Source: Microvirga arabica
GTDB lineage: Bacteria > Pseudomonadota > Alphaproteobacteria > Rhizobiales > Beijerinckiaceae
DNA: 64,000 nucleotides
Direction of reading: 5' to 3'
NCBI RefSeq assembly: GCF_016811235.1
Contig: NZ_JAFBID010000024.1
Location: 1-64,000 of the forward strand
In this document: positions 39,716 to 50,678 of the stretch, one piece after another
Position numbering within the stretch: the stretch's first letter is position 1
Layout: every line of letters begins with the position of its first letter
Program-made: the position numbers and the translations under genes
The notes under the pieces: generated by a model
Databases searched by the model: none
Told to the model about the DNA's origin: nothing
The model's input: only the letters and a program-made list of their open reading frames with translations

Positions 39716-40150
39716 CTAAAATGTCATTGCAGCGGCGTTGATGATGCCGGCCGACAGCGATGAGGCGCCGAGAAACAAGGCGGCGGCCATCTCTCCGGCG
39801 GCGATGCGCTGCGAGAGGTTTGGCATGACAATCCGCACGAGCCAGTAGACGACGATCTGCACGGCCAGGGCAACAAGGCCCCAGACCAGACAATCGACGA
39901 TGGTCTGGGCATGCACGATGGCGCTGGCGAGCGGCAAGGCGAACCCGACGAGACTGAAGCCCAAAGCTGTGGCCGCCGAGATCACATTCTCCCGGATCAG
40001 GGCGAACTCATTGTGCATGGTCGCGAGGGTGTAGATGGCCAGATACAGCCCCACCAGCGCGACAGCGAGCACGAAGAAGATCAGGAAGTCGGGCAAGCCC
40101 GCGAGAGAATTAGCCACAGGTTGAGCCCCCACCGGTTGATTATCGTTCAA
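39716..40150 (-). CDS. DUF350 (UPF0719) family inner-membrane protein
   Basis: The product is about 144 aa with four membrane helices and the DUF350 pattern (LATMHNEFALIRENVISAATALGFSLVGFALPL split by a short loop). Function of the family is unknown. The start is uncertain: a TTG at 40150 lies inside a 9-bp inverted repeat, while a GTG at 40117 has GGGGGC upstream and would still keep all helices. Confidence 0.82.
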   Translation of the reverse strand: MNDNQPVGAQPVANSLAGLPDFLIFFVLAVALVGLYLAIYTLATMHNEFALIRENVISAATALGFSLVGFALPLASAIVHAQTIVDCLVWGLVALAVQIVVYWLVRIVMPNLSQRIAAGEMAAALFLGASSLSAGIINAAAMTF

Positions 40151-40155
40151 CCGGT
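40131..40155. repeat. perfect 9-bp inverted repeat at the DUF350 start
   Basis: ACCGGTTGA at 40131-40139 and TCAACCGGT at 40147-40155 are separated by seven bases. The right arm covers the possible TTG start of the DUF350 gene and the left arm lies at its first codons. It could be a regulator operator or an mRNA hairpin over the start. Nothing more can be concluded from sequence. Confidence 0.5.
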
Positions 40156-40174
40156 TAAGGGAACATGGTTAACA

Positions 40175-41038
40175 TTACGTTGGTTCGAATGCGATCGCGA
40201 CGCCAAAGGCGGCACTGGCCGGGACGATGAGCCTGCTGCCGATGTGCTGGTAGGGGATCTCCGCCGCGTCGAGCCACCTCGCCTGCCGCTGGATGTCCTC
40301 GACACGAATGGCGAAGGCCACGAAGGACGGCTGGTCGAGCTCAGCCTCGATGGAGCCGTAGATCTCCGCGGCATCGTCAGGCGTCAGAACATCGATGTGG
40401 CTCTCAACCAACCGGAAGGACAGGTCGTCTCCGTCGGGACTTCCGGGCTGCACGCCGGTAAAAGCGCTCAGAAAATCACGCAGCTGCTCCGGCTCAGGAG
40501 CGGCCAGGGTGACGGACGAGATCCGGGTCGCCTGATTGTCGTGGCGCTGGAACTCCGGGTTCCAGAAATTTTCAGGATAGTGCTGCTGACAGACGAAGAA
40601 GCCTGCCTTGGGAGAACGCTCGGCCGATGTGAATGCCAACGTAAAGGCAACCTTGGTCTCGCTGCCATCGGGCCGGCGTCCGGCACGCTCGAAGTGAAAG
40701 GGCTCGAAGGAGCCGATGCCTTTCTCGGCGAAGAGAGAGGCGTCGGCCTTGGCATCCTGGCTGTCGAGCACAAGCATGGCCAGACCTTCACGGAACCGCA
40801 GATAGTCCTGCACGAAGCCGCCGAAGCTGAAGGCGCTTGCCTGATGGGGCGCAATGGCGGCACCCTCGCCCACGGCGATCAGCTCGATGAAGGAGCCGGA
40901 AAACTGGATAATCCGATTCTCGGTGCCCCAAGGATGCCGGTTGCGGGAGCCGACCTGGAAGCCGAGGCGCTGATAGAAGTGTCCGGCTTGATCGAGGTCC
41001 TGGACGGCAACAACGAGATGGTCGATCCGGCGGGTCAT
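40175..41038 (-). CDS. VOC-superfamily (glyoxalase-like) protein
   Basis: The product is 287 aa. The N-terminal RIDHLVVAVQDLDQAGHFYQRLGF and a second related half (about residues 165-287) match the vicinal-oxygen-chelate fold of glyoxalase-like domain proteins. His6 (RIDH) and Glu in FIELI are likely metal ligands. Substrate unknown. It lies upstream of the DUF350 gene and just downstream of pyrG on the minus strand. Confidence 0.87.
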   Translation of the reverse strand: MTRRIDHLVVAVQDLDQAGHFYQRLGFQVGSRNRHPWGTENRIIQFSGSFIELIAVGEGAAIAPHQASAFSFGGFVQDYLRFREGLAMLVLDSQDAKADASLFAEKGIGSFEPFHFERAGRRPDGSETKVAFTLAFTSAERSPKAGFFVCQQHYPENFWNPEFQRHDNQATRISSVTLAAPEPEQLRDFLSAFTGVQPGSPDGDDLSFRLVESHIDVLTPDDAAEIYGSIEAELDQPSFVAFAIRVEDIQRQARWLDAAEIPYQHIGSRLIVPASAAFGVAIAFEPT

Positions 41039-41097
41039 TATGGTCTTTCCTGCTGGTCGCGCCCGTAGGATTTCGGGCGCGACGGTTCAGGTTAACA

Positions 41098-42732
<1,635 letters not shown>

Positions 42733-42794
42733 CTATCCATAAACATCGGGCGCCGATTCGCAATCGCAAACCCGACCACCCGAAAGCCATCCAC

Positions 42795-42823
42795 AAAAAG
42801 AGAGGGCCGGAAGCACCGGCCCT
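42795..42823 (-). terminator. rho-independent terminator after secG
   Basis: On the minus strand AGGGCCGG-TGCTT-CCGGCCCT forms a perfect eight-pair GC-rich stem (42803-42823), followed by CTCTTTTTG. It lies 10 bases beyond the secG stop and separates tpiA-secG from pyrG transcription. Confidence 0.85.
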
Positions 42824-42832
42824 GGGTTCGTT

Positions 42833-43243
42833 TTACTGCTGAGGCGCTGCGGGCGCCGGCGCCGGAGTGCCGGGAGCAGGAGCCGCCGGCTGATCGCCCT
42901 GGAGGCGCTGCAGCTGCTCAAGCACGTTGCCGCCCTGCGGAGCCCCCGGAGCCTGCTGGCCCGGAGCGGCCGGCGCGGCGCCGTCGAGAATCGAGCGCGG
43001 AGCCCGTGTCGAGGTCGCCATGACGGTAAGCGCAATGCTCGTCACGAAGAACAGGCCTGCCAAAATCGCCGTCGCACGGGTGAGCGCATTGGCCTGGCCG
43101 CGGCCGGTCATGAAACCAGACACACCGCCGCCGCCTCCGCCACCGCCGAGACCCATGCCGCCGCCCTCGGAGCGCTGCAGGAGAACCACGCCGATCAGGG
43201 CGAGCACGATGATCAGGTGAATGATGATGAGAACTGTTTGCAT
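42833..43243 (-). CDS. secG: preprotein translocase subunit SecG
   Basis: The product is 136 aa. Two membrane helices (about residues 3-23 and 54-74) enclose the conserved LLQRSEGGGMGLGGGGGGGG...G loop. A C-terminal Pro/Ala/Gln-rich tail (about 50 residues) is an alphaproteobacterial extra. The start is the ATG at 43243; the upstream open frame is not homologous. SecG stabilises the SecYEG channel. Confidence 0.95.
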   Translation of the reverse strand: MQTVLIIIHLIIVLALIGVVLLQRSEGGGMGLGGGGGGGGVSGFMTGRGQANALTRATAILAGLFFVTSIALTVMATSTRAPRSILDGAAPAAPGQQAPGAPQGGNVLEQLQRLQGDQPAAPAPGTPAPAPAAPQQ

Positions 43244-43363
43244 CGTTTTCAAAAACCTCAAGCGGCTGCGCACAGGGCGACAGCCGCTCGCAATCCGTTC
43301 GTTGCGGCGGCCTGTAGCATAGGTGGGCTCAGGATCAAAGGCCCGCAAGCGGCCTTTTCGCAC

Positions 43364-44131
43364 TTACCCCAGATAAGCTCCTGCAATGCCCAGGAAATCC
43401 GCCGCCACGAGACTGGCCCCGCCAACCAGGGCACCGTTGACGTTCTCAACAGCCATCAGCTCGGCAGCATTTGTGGGTTTCACGGAGCCGCCATAAAGGA
43501 TACGGACCTTAGGCGCATCGGCCTTGCCGACGAGGCGCTTCAGCTCCTCGCGGATGGCGGCATGGACCTCCGCCACATCGGCGGCCGTCGGGGTCAGGCC
43601 CGTGCCGATGGCCCAGACCGGCTCATACGCAACAACGAGGTTGTGGCTGTTCGAATCGACCGGGACCGAGCCGCGCAGTTGCTTCTTGACCACGGCGAGG
43701 GCCTTCCCGGCTTCACGCTCTTCCCTGGTTTCGCCGACGCACACGATGGCCGTGAGGCCGGCCCGGTGAGCCGCCACGGCCTTGGCGCAGACATCCTGGT
43801 CCTTTTCCTTGTGGTACTGGCGGCGCTCCGAATGGCCGACGATCACATAGGTTGCCCCAGCATCGGCCAGCATCTCGGCGGAAAGATCACCCGTGAAGGC
43901 GCCCGATTCCTTGGCATGGCAATCCTGCCCGCCGATGGCGACCCGGGAGCCGACCGAGAGCTGTGCGGCATGGCCGATCAGGGTCGCGGGCGGACAGACG
44001 GCAAGCTCCACCTTGGCCCTGAGGCCGGGAGTGTAGCCCGCGTGGATCTCCTCCAGCACCCTCGCCGAGGCCCTCAACCCGTTCATCTTCCAGTTGCCCG
44101 CAACCAGCGGGCGCGGCCTATCGACGCTCAT
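43364..44131 (-). CDS. tpiA: triosephosphate isomerase
   Basis: The product is 255 aa. Catalytic residues are in GNWKMNG (Lys), IVGHSERR (His) and [11 protein letters not shown] (Glu); the phosphate loop has [10 protein letters not shown]. It interconverts dihydroxyacetone phosphate and glyceraldehyde-3-phosphate. The ATG at 44131 with AGGAG upstream is preferred to the in-frame GTG at 44140. It is divergent from ppiD. Confidence 0.97.
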   Translation of the reverse strand: MSVDRPRPLVAGNWKMNGLRASARVLEEIHAGYTPGLRAKVELAVCPPATLIGHAAQLSVGSRVAIGGQDCHAKESGAFTGDLSAEMLADAGATYVIVGHSERRQYHKEKDQDVCAKAVAAHRAGLTAIVCVGETREEREAGKALAVVKKQLRGSVPVDSNSHNLVVAYEPVWAIGTGLTPTAADVAEVHAAIREELKRLVGKADAPKVRILYGGSVKPTNAAELMAVENVNGALVGGASLVAADFLGIAGAYLG

Positions 44132-44267
44132 GTAAGGCACTCCTGTGACGCTTGATAACTTGGCACTAGCAGAGGCTTAGACCCTCTTTCAACCAGACTT
44201 GCCCTTTTCGTAGAGCCCCTGATCGTTTATCGGCAAGTTTAACGAGTTTTTGGAAAACGGGTTCACG

Positions 44268-46163
44268 ATGCTTCGGAACATGCGCAAGGCTGGGCAGACA
44301 ATCGTCGGCAAAGCCATCGCCACCATCTTTTTCGGCGCCCTGATCGTCAGCTTCGCCATTTGGGGCATCGGCGACATCTTCCGCGCAACGCCCGCTTCCA
44401 CGGTGGCCGAGGTCGGGGACACGACGATCACGGTCGACCAGACCCGCAACGCCTATACCAACGAGCTGCAGCGGCTCGGGCGCCAGTTCCGCACGGTCAT
44501 CAGCCCTGAGCAGGCCCGCGCCTTTGGCCTCGACCAGCAGGTGATCAATAACCTGGTGACCGATGCCGTCCTGGCCGAGAAGGCCAGGGAGATGGGCCTG
44601 TCGGTCTCCGATCAGCTTGTCGCCGCCTCGATCGTCAACAATCCTGCGTTCAAAGGTGCGGACGGCCAGTTCAACCGTGCCCTGTTCGATCAGGCGCTTC
44701 GCAACATCAATCTTTCCGAGGCCGGCTTTGTGCAGGAGCAGCGCTCCGCCATGGCGCGCCTTCATCTCGCCGAGGCCATCGCCGGGGACATCAATGTCCC
44801 CCTGGCCGCCAGGGAGGCTCTGAATCGCTACGCCACTGAGCGCCGCGCGAGTGCCTACTTTCTCCTGACGGCAACGATGGCGGGCGATATCCCTGCCCCT
44901 ACGGCGGAACAGCTCCAGAGCTTCTTCAATGAGCGCAAAAGCACGTTCCGGGCTCCTGAATACCGCGCTGTGACGGCAATGGCTCTCGATGCTGCTGCCC
45001 TGGCCAAGCCCGACACTGTGTCGGAGGCCGATGCCCGCGCACGTTACGAGCAGCAGAAGGCAAGATACGGCAGCCCCGAGCGTCGGACGATCCAGCAGAT
45101 CACCTTCCCGTCCCAGGCTGAGGCCGATGCCGCCGCTGCGAAGATCAGGGAAGGCGCGACCTTTGAATCCATCGCAGCGGAGCGCAACGTGTCCCCGCAG
45201 GACCTGGAGCTCGGCACTTTCACCAAGGCCGAGATGCTCGACCAAGCGGTGGCGGACGCCGCCTTCAGCCTGGAGCAAGGCGCTACAAGCGCTCCGGTCG
45301 CCGGCCGCTTCGGCCCCGTACTCCTGCGGGTCACGCAGATCCAGCCGGAAGCCGTGCGGCCGTTCGAAGAGGTTGCCGGGGAACTCCGGCAGGAAGTCGC
45401 AACGGAGCGGGCCCAGGGGCAGATCGAGCGAATCCATGACGAGATCGAGGATCTGCGCGCCGGCGCCAAGCCGCTGGCGGACATCGCCAGGGAAAAGGGC
45501 TTGACCCTGGTTCAGATCCCGGCGGTGGATGCCAACGGCCTCGACAAGGCCGGCAACCCGGTCGACATCCCGGCGAAGGATGCGGTCGTGAAGGCGGCCT
45601 TCGCGTCGGATATCGGCGTCGACAACGAAGCCCTGCGCACCGGCACCGGCTATGTGTGGTACGACGTGACCGGCATCGAGCCCTCCCGCGAGAAGAACCT
45701 CGATGAGGTCCGCGATCAGGTCGCCGCCCAGTGGCGCGAGGATCAGGTCGCCCAGCGTCTCTCCGAGAGAGCCCGCGGGCTGACGGAGCGCCTGGAAAAG
45801 GGCGAAGCCATCGAGGCTGTCGCCCAGGAGATTGGCGCAACGGTGCAAACCGCCACCGACCTCGCCCGAAATGCCGCAAAGGACGATCTGACCGCCGAGG
45901 CCGTGAACCGCATCTTCGCCGTTCCGGTCGGAAAGGCGGGCCATGCTGCCAATGGCGCGGATGGGCGGGCGGTCTTCAAGGTCACCTCCGCCACAGTTGC
46001 GCCCCTGGTCACCTCAACGCAACAGGCACAGAACACCGAGAACCAGCTTCGCACCGGCATCAGCGACGACCTGATCAGTCAGTATATCGCCCAGGTTCGG
46101 CAGGATCTCGGCGTGACCATCAACCAGCAGGCGCTGCGTCAGGCTACCGGCGGCGAATTGTAG
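44268..46163 (+). CDS. ppiD: PpiD/SurA-like periplasmic peptidyl-prolyl isomerase
   Basis: The product is 631 aa. An N-terminal signal anchor (about residues 12-34, IATIFFGALIVSFAIWGIG) leads into a SurA_N-like chaperone region (VIDQ-type helices, residues about 40-190). A parvulin-like PPIase region follows (about 255-365, with weakly conserved catalytic positions), then a second SurA-like segment. It would sit in the inner membrane and help outer-membrane and periplasmic protein folding. The ATG at 44268 is preferred to a TTG six codons earlier. trpE starts four bases after it stops, so it is the head of the trp operon. Confidence 0.9.
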   Translation: MLRNMRKAGQTIVGKAIATIFFGALIVSFAIWGIGDIFRATPASTVAEVGDTTITVDQTRNAYTNELQRLGRQFRTVISPEQARAFGLDQQVINNLVTDAVLAEKAREMGLSVSDQLVAASIVNNPAFKGADGQFNRALFDQALRNINLSEAGFVQEQRSAMARLHLAEAIAGDINVPLAAREALNRYATERRASAYFLLTATMAGDIPAPTAEQLQSFFNERKSTFRAPEYRAVTAMALDAAALAKPDTVSEADARARYEQQKARYGSPERRTIQQITFPSQAEADAAAAKIREGATFESIAAERNVSPQDLELGTFTKAEMLDQAVADAAFSLEQGATSAPVAGRFGPVLLRVTQIQPEAVRPFEEVAGELRQEVATERAQGQIERIHDEIEDLRAGAKPLADIAREKGLTLVQIPAVDANGLDKAGNPVDIPAKDAVVKAAFASDIGVDNEALRTGTGYVWYDVTGIEPSREKNLDEVRDQVAAQWREDQVAQRLSERARGLTERLEKGEAIEAVAQEIGATVQTATDLARNAAKDDLTAEAVNRIFAVPVGKAGHAANGADGRAVFKVTSATVAPLVTSTQQAQNTENQLRTGISDDLISQYIAQVRQDLGVTINQQALRQATGGEL

Positions 46164-46166
46164 GCC

Positions 46167-47687
46167 ATGACGCTCGCGCCCGACTTCGACACCTTCGCCA
46201 CGGCCTATGAGGCTGGCGAGGCTGGCGTTCTGCGCACCACTCTGGTGGGCGATCTGCTCACCCCGGTCGCGGCTTTCCTGAAACTGCGTCATGGGCGAAA
46301 GGGCCCGGCCTTCCTGCTGGAATCGGTCGAAGGCGGCGCGACCCGCGGCCGCTTCTCCATGATCGGGCTTGACCCCGATCTCATCTGGCGCTGCCAGGAT
46401 GGGGTTGCGTCCATCGACCGTCAGGCGCTGAGCCGCATGCAGGAATTCAGCGTGGACGAGCGTCCGCCCCTGGAAAGCCTGCGGGCTCTGATCAAGGAAA
46501 GCGCCCTGCCCCTCGCCGACGATCTTCCGCCTATGGCGGCCGGGCTCTTCGGCTATCTGGGCTACGACATGGTGCGTCTTATGGAGCGACTGCCCGAGCC
46601 CAACCCCGATGTGCTGAAGGTGCCGGATGCCATCCTGATCCGTCCCACCGTGATGGTGGTGTTCGATGGGGTCAGGGATGAGATCTCGCTGATCACGCCG
46701 GTGCGCCCCCAACCGGGCATTTCCGCCAAGATCGCTTATGAAACGGCGCTGGCGCGCCTCGACGAGGTGACGGTGGCCCTGGAGCGCCCGCTGCCCATGG
46801 ACGACCGGACCGACCCCACGCAGATTCATTTCGAGCCGCCGGTGTCCAACACCACACCGGACGAGTTTGAGGCGATGGTCGCCAGGGCGAAGGACTACAT
46901 CCGTGCGGGCGACATCTTCCAGGTGGTGCTGTCCCAGCGCTTCGAATCCGCCTTCCCTCTGCCCGCTTTCGCGCTCTACCGCTCCCTGCGCCGGGTCAAC
47001 CCAGCGCCGTTCCTCTGCTACCTCGACTTCGAGGATTTCCAGATCGTCTGCTCTTCGCCTGAGATCCTGGTGCGGGTCCGCGACGGCAAGGTTACGATCC
47101 GCCCCATCGCCGGCACCCGCCCGCGCGGTGCAACTGCCGCCGAGGACCGGGCTCATGCGGAGAGCCTGCTGGCCGACCAGAAGGAGCGCGCCGAGCACCT
47201 GATGCTGCTCGATCTCGGCCGCAACGATGTGGGCCGGGTGGCCGAAATGGGCTCCGTGCAGGTCACGGATTCCTTCTTCCTCGAATATTACAGCCAGGTG
47301 ATGCACATCGTGTCGAACGTGGAAGGGCGGCTCGATCCGAGCTTCGACGCCCTCGATGCGCTCATCGCCGGTTTCCCAGCCGGCACGGTCTCAGGAGCGC
47401 CGAAGGTGCGCGCCATGCAGATCATCGACGAGTTGGAGAAGGATAAGCGCGGACCTTACGCCGGGTGCATCGGCTATTTCGGCGCCAACGGCGAGATGGA
47501 CACCTGCATCGTGCTGCGCACGGCCGTGGTGAAGGACGGGCGCATGGCGGTCCAGGCGGGCGCCGGCATCGTGTACGATTCCGATCCAGCCTCCGAGCAG
47601 CAGGAATGTATCAACAAGTCGAAGGCCCTGTTCCGGGCCGCCGAAGAGGCCATGCGCTTCGCCAGCCAGGCAAGGGTCGGGCAATGA
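46167..47687 (+). CDS. trpE: anthranilate synthase component I
   Basis: The product is 506 aa. Chorismate-binding motifs are present: IRPIAGTRPRG, LLDLGRNDVGRVA, PAGTVSGAPKVRAMQIIDELE and GCIGYFGANGEMDTCI. The tryptophan-feedback LLES element is at the N-terminus (FLLESVEGG). It makes anthranilate from chorismate with TrpG. No leader peptide with Trp codons is seen upstream, since the gene follows ppiD by three bases. Confidence 0.97.
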   Translation: MTLAPDFDTFATAYEAGEAGVLRTTLVGDLLTPVAAFLKLRHGRKGPAFLLESVEGGATRGRFSMIGLDPDLIWRCQDGVASIDRQALSRMQEFSVDERPPLESLRALIKESALPLADDLPPMAAGLFGYLGYDMVRLMERLPEPNPDVLKVPDAILIRPTVMVVFDGVRDEISLITPVRPQPGISAKIAYETALARLDEVTVALERPLPMDDRTDPTQIHFEPPVSNTTPDEFEAMVARAKDYIRAGDIFQVVLSQRFESAFPLPAFALYRSLRRVNPAPFLCYLDFEDFQIVCSSPEILVRVRDGKVTIRPIAGTRPRGATAAEDRAHAESLLADQKERAEHLMLLDLGRNDVGRVAEMGSVQVTDSFFLEYYSQVMHIVSNVEGRLDPSFDALDALIAGFPAGTVSGAPKVRAMQIIDELEKDKRGPYAGCIGYFGANGEMDTCIVLRTAVVKDGRMAVQAGAGIVYDSDPASEQQECINKSKALFRAAEEAMRFASQARVGQ

Positions 47688-47749
47688 GCGTCATGCCAAT
47701 CGTTCCCTTGACCGGGGGCGTCTCATACGCGAACGTCGGCGCGCCATGA
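47684..47749 (+). CDS. 21-aa ORF bridging trpE and trpG
   Basis: The ATG at 47684 overlaps the trpE stop (ATGA), and its TGA at 47747-47749 overlaps the trpG ATG at 47746 (ATGA). The frame encodes [21 protein letters not shown] and fills the whole space between the two genes. It has no Trp codon and no own Shine-Dalgarno; translation would depend on coupling from trpE. Whether the peptide matters or the reading itself couples trpE to trpG is unknown. It is too short to assess by family resemblance. Confidence 0.5.
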   Translation: MSVMPIVPLTGGVSYANVGAP

Positions 47750-48375
47750 CCCGTGTTCTCGTCATCGACAATTACGACAGCTTCACCTGGAATCTGGTGC
47801 ATCTGCTCGGCCCGCTTGCTACCTCGGTCGATGTGGTGCGTAACGACGCCATTACCGCCGACGAGGTGCTTAGCCATCGACCGGACGCCATCGTGCTGTC
47901 TCCCGGGCCCTGCACCCCGAATGAAGCCGGGGTCTGCCTTGATCTCGTGAAGCGCGCCTCGCCCGAGATCCCAACGTTCGGCGTTTGCCTCGGCCTGCAG
48001 ACCATCGGCCAGGTCTTCGGCGGCACCGTCTCGCGGGCGCCGCTGCCGATGCACGGCAAGGTCTCCGATGTGGAGCACAACGGGCAGGCGGTTTTCCGCG
48101 GCATCAACGGCTCGTTCAAAGCCACCCGTTACCATTCCCTGATCGTGGATCGCGAGACCTGCCCGGACGACCTTCTCGTCACGGCAGAAACGGCAGACGG
48201 CCTCGTGATGGGCCTGTCTCACCGGTCGTTGCCGGTCCATGGCGTGCAGTTCCACCCCGAAAGCATCCTGTCGGAGCACGGGGTGACGATCATGCGCAAC
48301 TTCTTCGAACTCGCGGCGGATTGGAATGCCAAGCACCGCGCGACCGGCGCCGCAGCCGCACCAGCAGGGCACTGA
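47746..48375 (+). CDS. trpG: anthranilate/aminodeoxychorismate synthase glutamine amidotransferase
   Basis: The product is 209 aa. It has a class I glutamine amidotransferase fold: nucleophile Cys81 in GVCLGLQ, oxyanion [10 protein letters not shown], and the His/Glu of VQFHPES. The usual GVCLGHQ is GVCLGLQ here, with Leu84 in place of the common His. It supplies ammonia to TrpE and possibly also to PabB. It starts in an ATGA overlap with the tiny upstream ORF. Confidence 0.96.
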   Translation: MTRVLVIDNYDSFTWNLVHLLGPLATSVDVVRNDAITADEVLSHRPDAIVLSPGPCTPNEAGVCLDLVKRASPEIPTFGVCLGLQTIGQVFGGTVSRAPLPMHGKVSDVEHNGQAVFRGINGSFKATRYHSLIVDRETCPDDLLVTAETADGLVMGLSHRSLPVHGVQFHPESILSEHGVTIMRNFFELAADWNAKHRATGAAAAPAGH

Positions 48376-48380
48376 AACCA

Positions 48381-49394
48381 ATGGAATCCTTCAAATCATA
48401 CCTTGCGAAGGTCGCTACCGGTGCATCGCTGACGCGGGACGAGGCGCGGGATGCCTTCGACGATCTGCTCTCCGGCGAGGTTACGCCGGCCCAGGGCGGC
48501 GCCTTCCTGATGGCCCTGAGGGTTCGGGGCGAAGCACTCGACGAGATCGTCGGTGCCGTCACGGCCATGCGCGGGCGCATGCTCAAGGTCAACGCACCGG
48601 ACAAGGCTATCGACATCGTCGGCACCGGCGGCGACCACAAAGGCAGCTACAACATCTCGACGTTGGCTTCGATCATCGTCGCCTCCTGCGGTATTCCCGT
48701 CGCGAAGCACGGCAACCGTGCGGCCTCGTCCAAGTCGGGTACTGCGGACGTGCTCTCGGCGCTTGGGGTGAAGCTCGGCCTCGCTCCAGAAGGCCTGGAG
48801 CGCTGCCTGTCCGAGACGAAGCTCTGTTTCATGTTCGCTCAAACCCACCACGCCGCCATGCGCCACGTGGCACCGACGCGTGTGGAGCTTGGCACGCGCA
48901 CGATCTTCAATCTGCTTGGCCCCCTCGCCAACCCGGCAGGCGCCAAGCGCCAGCTTCTGGGTGTCTTCTCAGAGGCTTGGCTCGAGCCCCTCACCCAGGT
49001 TCTGAAAGAGCTCGGCTCACAGAAGGTCTGGACCGTGCACGGTTCGGACGGGCTCGACGAAATGACAACGACGGGCCCAAGCTTCGTAGTAGCGCTCGAA
49101 AACGGCGCAATCCGCCGCTTCACCGTCACTCCGGAAGAGGTTGGCCTGCCGACGGCATCGCTCGATGATCTGCGTGGTGGCGATCCCGAGCACAACGCGG
49201 CCCAACTGCGTGCCGTCCTCGACGGCGCCCGCACACCCTATCGCGACGTTGCTCTGCTGAATGCCGCCGCTTCACTCGTAGTGGCAGACGAAGCCGCCAA
49301 CCTGCGCGATGGTCTTGAGCGCGCGTCTCGCGCCCTCGACAGCGGTGCGTCCAAAGCTACCCTCGAGCGCCTTGTCCAAGTCTCAAACGGTTGA
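48381..49394 (+). CDS. trpD: anthranilate phosphoribosyltransferase
   Basis: The product is 337 aa. PRPP and anthranilate motifs [34 protein letters not shown] and [17 protein letters not shown] are intact. It joins anthranilate to PRPP. The ATG at 48381 is chosen because the family start [11 protein letters not shown] matches; an open frame runs further upstream through trpG in another phase. It lies six bases after trpG. Confidence 0.96.
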   Translation: MESFKSYLAKVATGASLTRDEARDAFDDLLSGEVTPAQGGAFLMALRVRGEALDEIVGAVTAMRGRMLKVNAPDKAIDIVGTGGDHKGSYNISTLASIIVASCGIPVAKHGNRAASSKSGTADVLSALGVKLGLAPEGLERCLSETKLCFMFAQTHHAAMRHVAPTRVELGTRTIFNLLGPLANPAGAKRQLLGVFSEAWLEPLTQVLKELGSQKVWTVHGSDGLDEMTTTGPSFVVALENGAIRRFTVTPEEVGLPTASLDDLRGGDPEHNAAQLRAVLDGARTPYRDVALLNAAASLVVADEAANLRDGLERASRALDSGASKATLERLVQVSNG

Positions 49395-49404
49395 GTGGGG
49401 GGCC

Positions 49405-50205
49405 ATGAGCGACGTTCTCAGCCGGATTGAAGCCTACAAGCGCCAGGAGATCGCAGCCGCGAAGGCTGCCGTGCCACAGGCCAAAATCGAACGCCGCGCC
49501 CGCGAGGCCTCACCGCCGCGCGGCTTTGCAAAGGCCATCGAGCGCCATCTCGCCGAAGGACGGCCCGCGCTGATCGCTGAGGTGAAGAAGGCAAGCCCCT
49601 CCAAGGGCTTGATCCGTGCCGATTTCGACCCACCAAGCATTGCCCAAGCTTATGCGGAGGGCGGCGCCACCTGCCTGTCGGTGCTCACCGACGAGCCCTC
49701 CTTCCAGGGCAAGCCTGAATACCTCGCCCAAGCCCGCGAGGCCTCCGGGCTTCCTGCCCTTCGCAAGGATTTCCTGTTCGAACCCTATCAGGTCTACGAG
49801 GCCCGCGCCTGGGGTGCCGACTGCATCCTCGTGATCATGGCAAGCGTTACGGACGAAGAGGCACGCGCCCTGATCGATACAGCCCATGATCTCGGGATGG
49901 ATGTGCTCGTGGAAGTGCACGACCGGCCCGAACTGGAGCGTGCCCTGCCGCTCGGCACCAAACTGGTCGGCATCAACAACCGCAATCTTCGCACTTTTGA
50001 AGTCTCGCTCGAAGTCAGTGAGGAACTGGCGCCCCTGATCCCATCCGACCGCATCGTCGTCGGCGAGAGCGGCATCTTCACGCTGCAGGATATCGAGCGC
50101 CTGACGGAGGTGAATATCTCCACCTTCCTCGTCGGCGAGAGCCTGATGCGGCAGGCGGACGTGGCGGCTGCAACCCGCAGGCTCCTTTTCGGCGAGGCCG
50201 CATGA
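49405..50205 (+). CDS. trpC: indole-3-glycerol-phosphate synthase
   Basis: The product is 266 aa. TIM-barrel motifs include [48 protein letters not shown] and [10 protein letters not shown]. It closes the indole ring in tryptophan synthesis; no TrpF fusion is present. GGGGGG precedes the ATG at 49405. The stop overlaps moaC as ATGA. Confidence 0.97.
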   Translation: MSDVLSRIEAYKRQEIAAAKAAVPQAKIERRAREASPPRGFAKAIERHLAEGRPALIAEVKKASPSKGLIRADFDPPSIAQAYAEGGATCLSVLTDEPSFQGKPEYLAQAREASGLPALRKDFLFEPYQVYEARAWGADCILVIMASVTDEEARALIDTAHDLGMDVLVEVHDRPELERALPLGTKLVGINNRNLRTFEVSLEVSEELAPLIPSDRIVVGESGIFTLQDIERLTEVNISTFLVGESLMRQADVAAATRRLLFGEAA

Positions 50206-50678
50206 CCGGGCTGACGCATCTCGATGCGGCGGGGGAGGCCAACATGGTCGACGTCTCGGACAAGGACGTCACGAGCCGCACCGCGATCGCCGAGGGTCGC
50301 GTGGTCATGCAGCCGGAAACGGTGGCCCTGATCCGCCAGGGTGACGCCAAGAAAGGTGACGTGCTGGGCACGGCCCGCTTGGCCGGCATCATGGCCTCGA
50401 AGCGAACACATGAGTTGATCCCCCTCTGCCACCCTCTCCTAATTTCCAAGGTGAAGGTGGACTGCGCCCTCGACGAGAGCCTTCCCGGCGTGCGCGTGAG
50501 CGCCGAAGTGAAGGTGTCGGGCCAAACAGGCGTCGAGATGGAGGCGCTCACCGCCGTTTCCGTCGCCTGCCTGACGATCTACGACATGGTGAAGGCAGCC
50601 GATAAGGGCATGCGGATCGAAAGCATCCGCCTGCGCCGGAAGAGCGGCGGACGATCGGGAGATTACGAGGCGCCATGA
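50202..50678 (+). CDS. moaC: cyclic pyranopterin monophosphate synthase MoaC
   Basis: The product is 158 aa. Motifs: [42 protein letters not shown] and [23 protein letters not shown]. It acts with MoaA in the first steps of molybdopterin synthesis in the cytoplasm. It is coupled by ATGA overlaps to trpC before and moeA after. Confidence 0.97.
   Translation: MTGLTHLDAAGEANMVDVSDKDVTSRTAIAEGRVVMQPETVALIRQGDAKKGDVLGTARLAGIMASKRTHELIPLCHPLLISKVKVDCALDESLPGVRVSAEVKVSGQTGVEMEALTAVSVACLTIYDMVKAADKGMRIESIRLRRKSGGRSGDYEAP

Noticed and set aside
44166..45944. Long minus-strand frame opposite ppiD
   Set aside because: It is antisense to ppiD with a low-complexity, Arg/Gly/Leu-rich product and no ribosome binding site.
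46100..46167. Tryptophan attenuator or leader peptide before trpE
   Set aside because: trpE starts three bases after ppiD, leaving no room, and there is no Trp-codon run.
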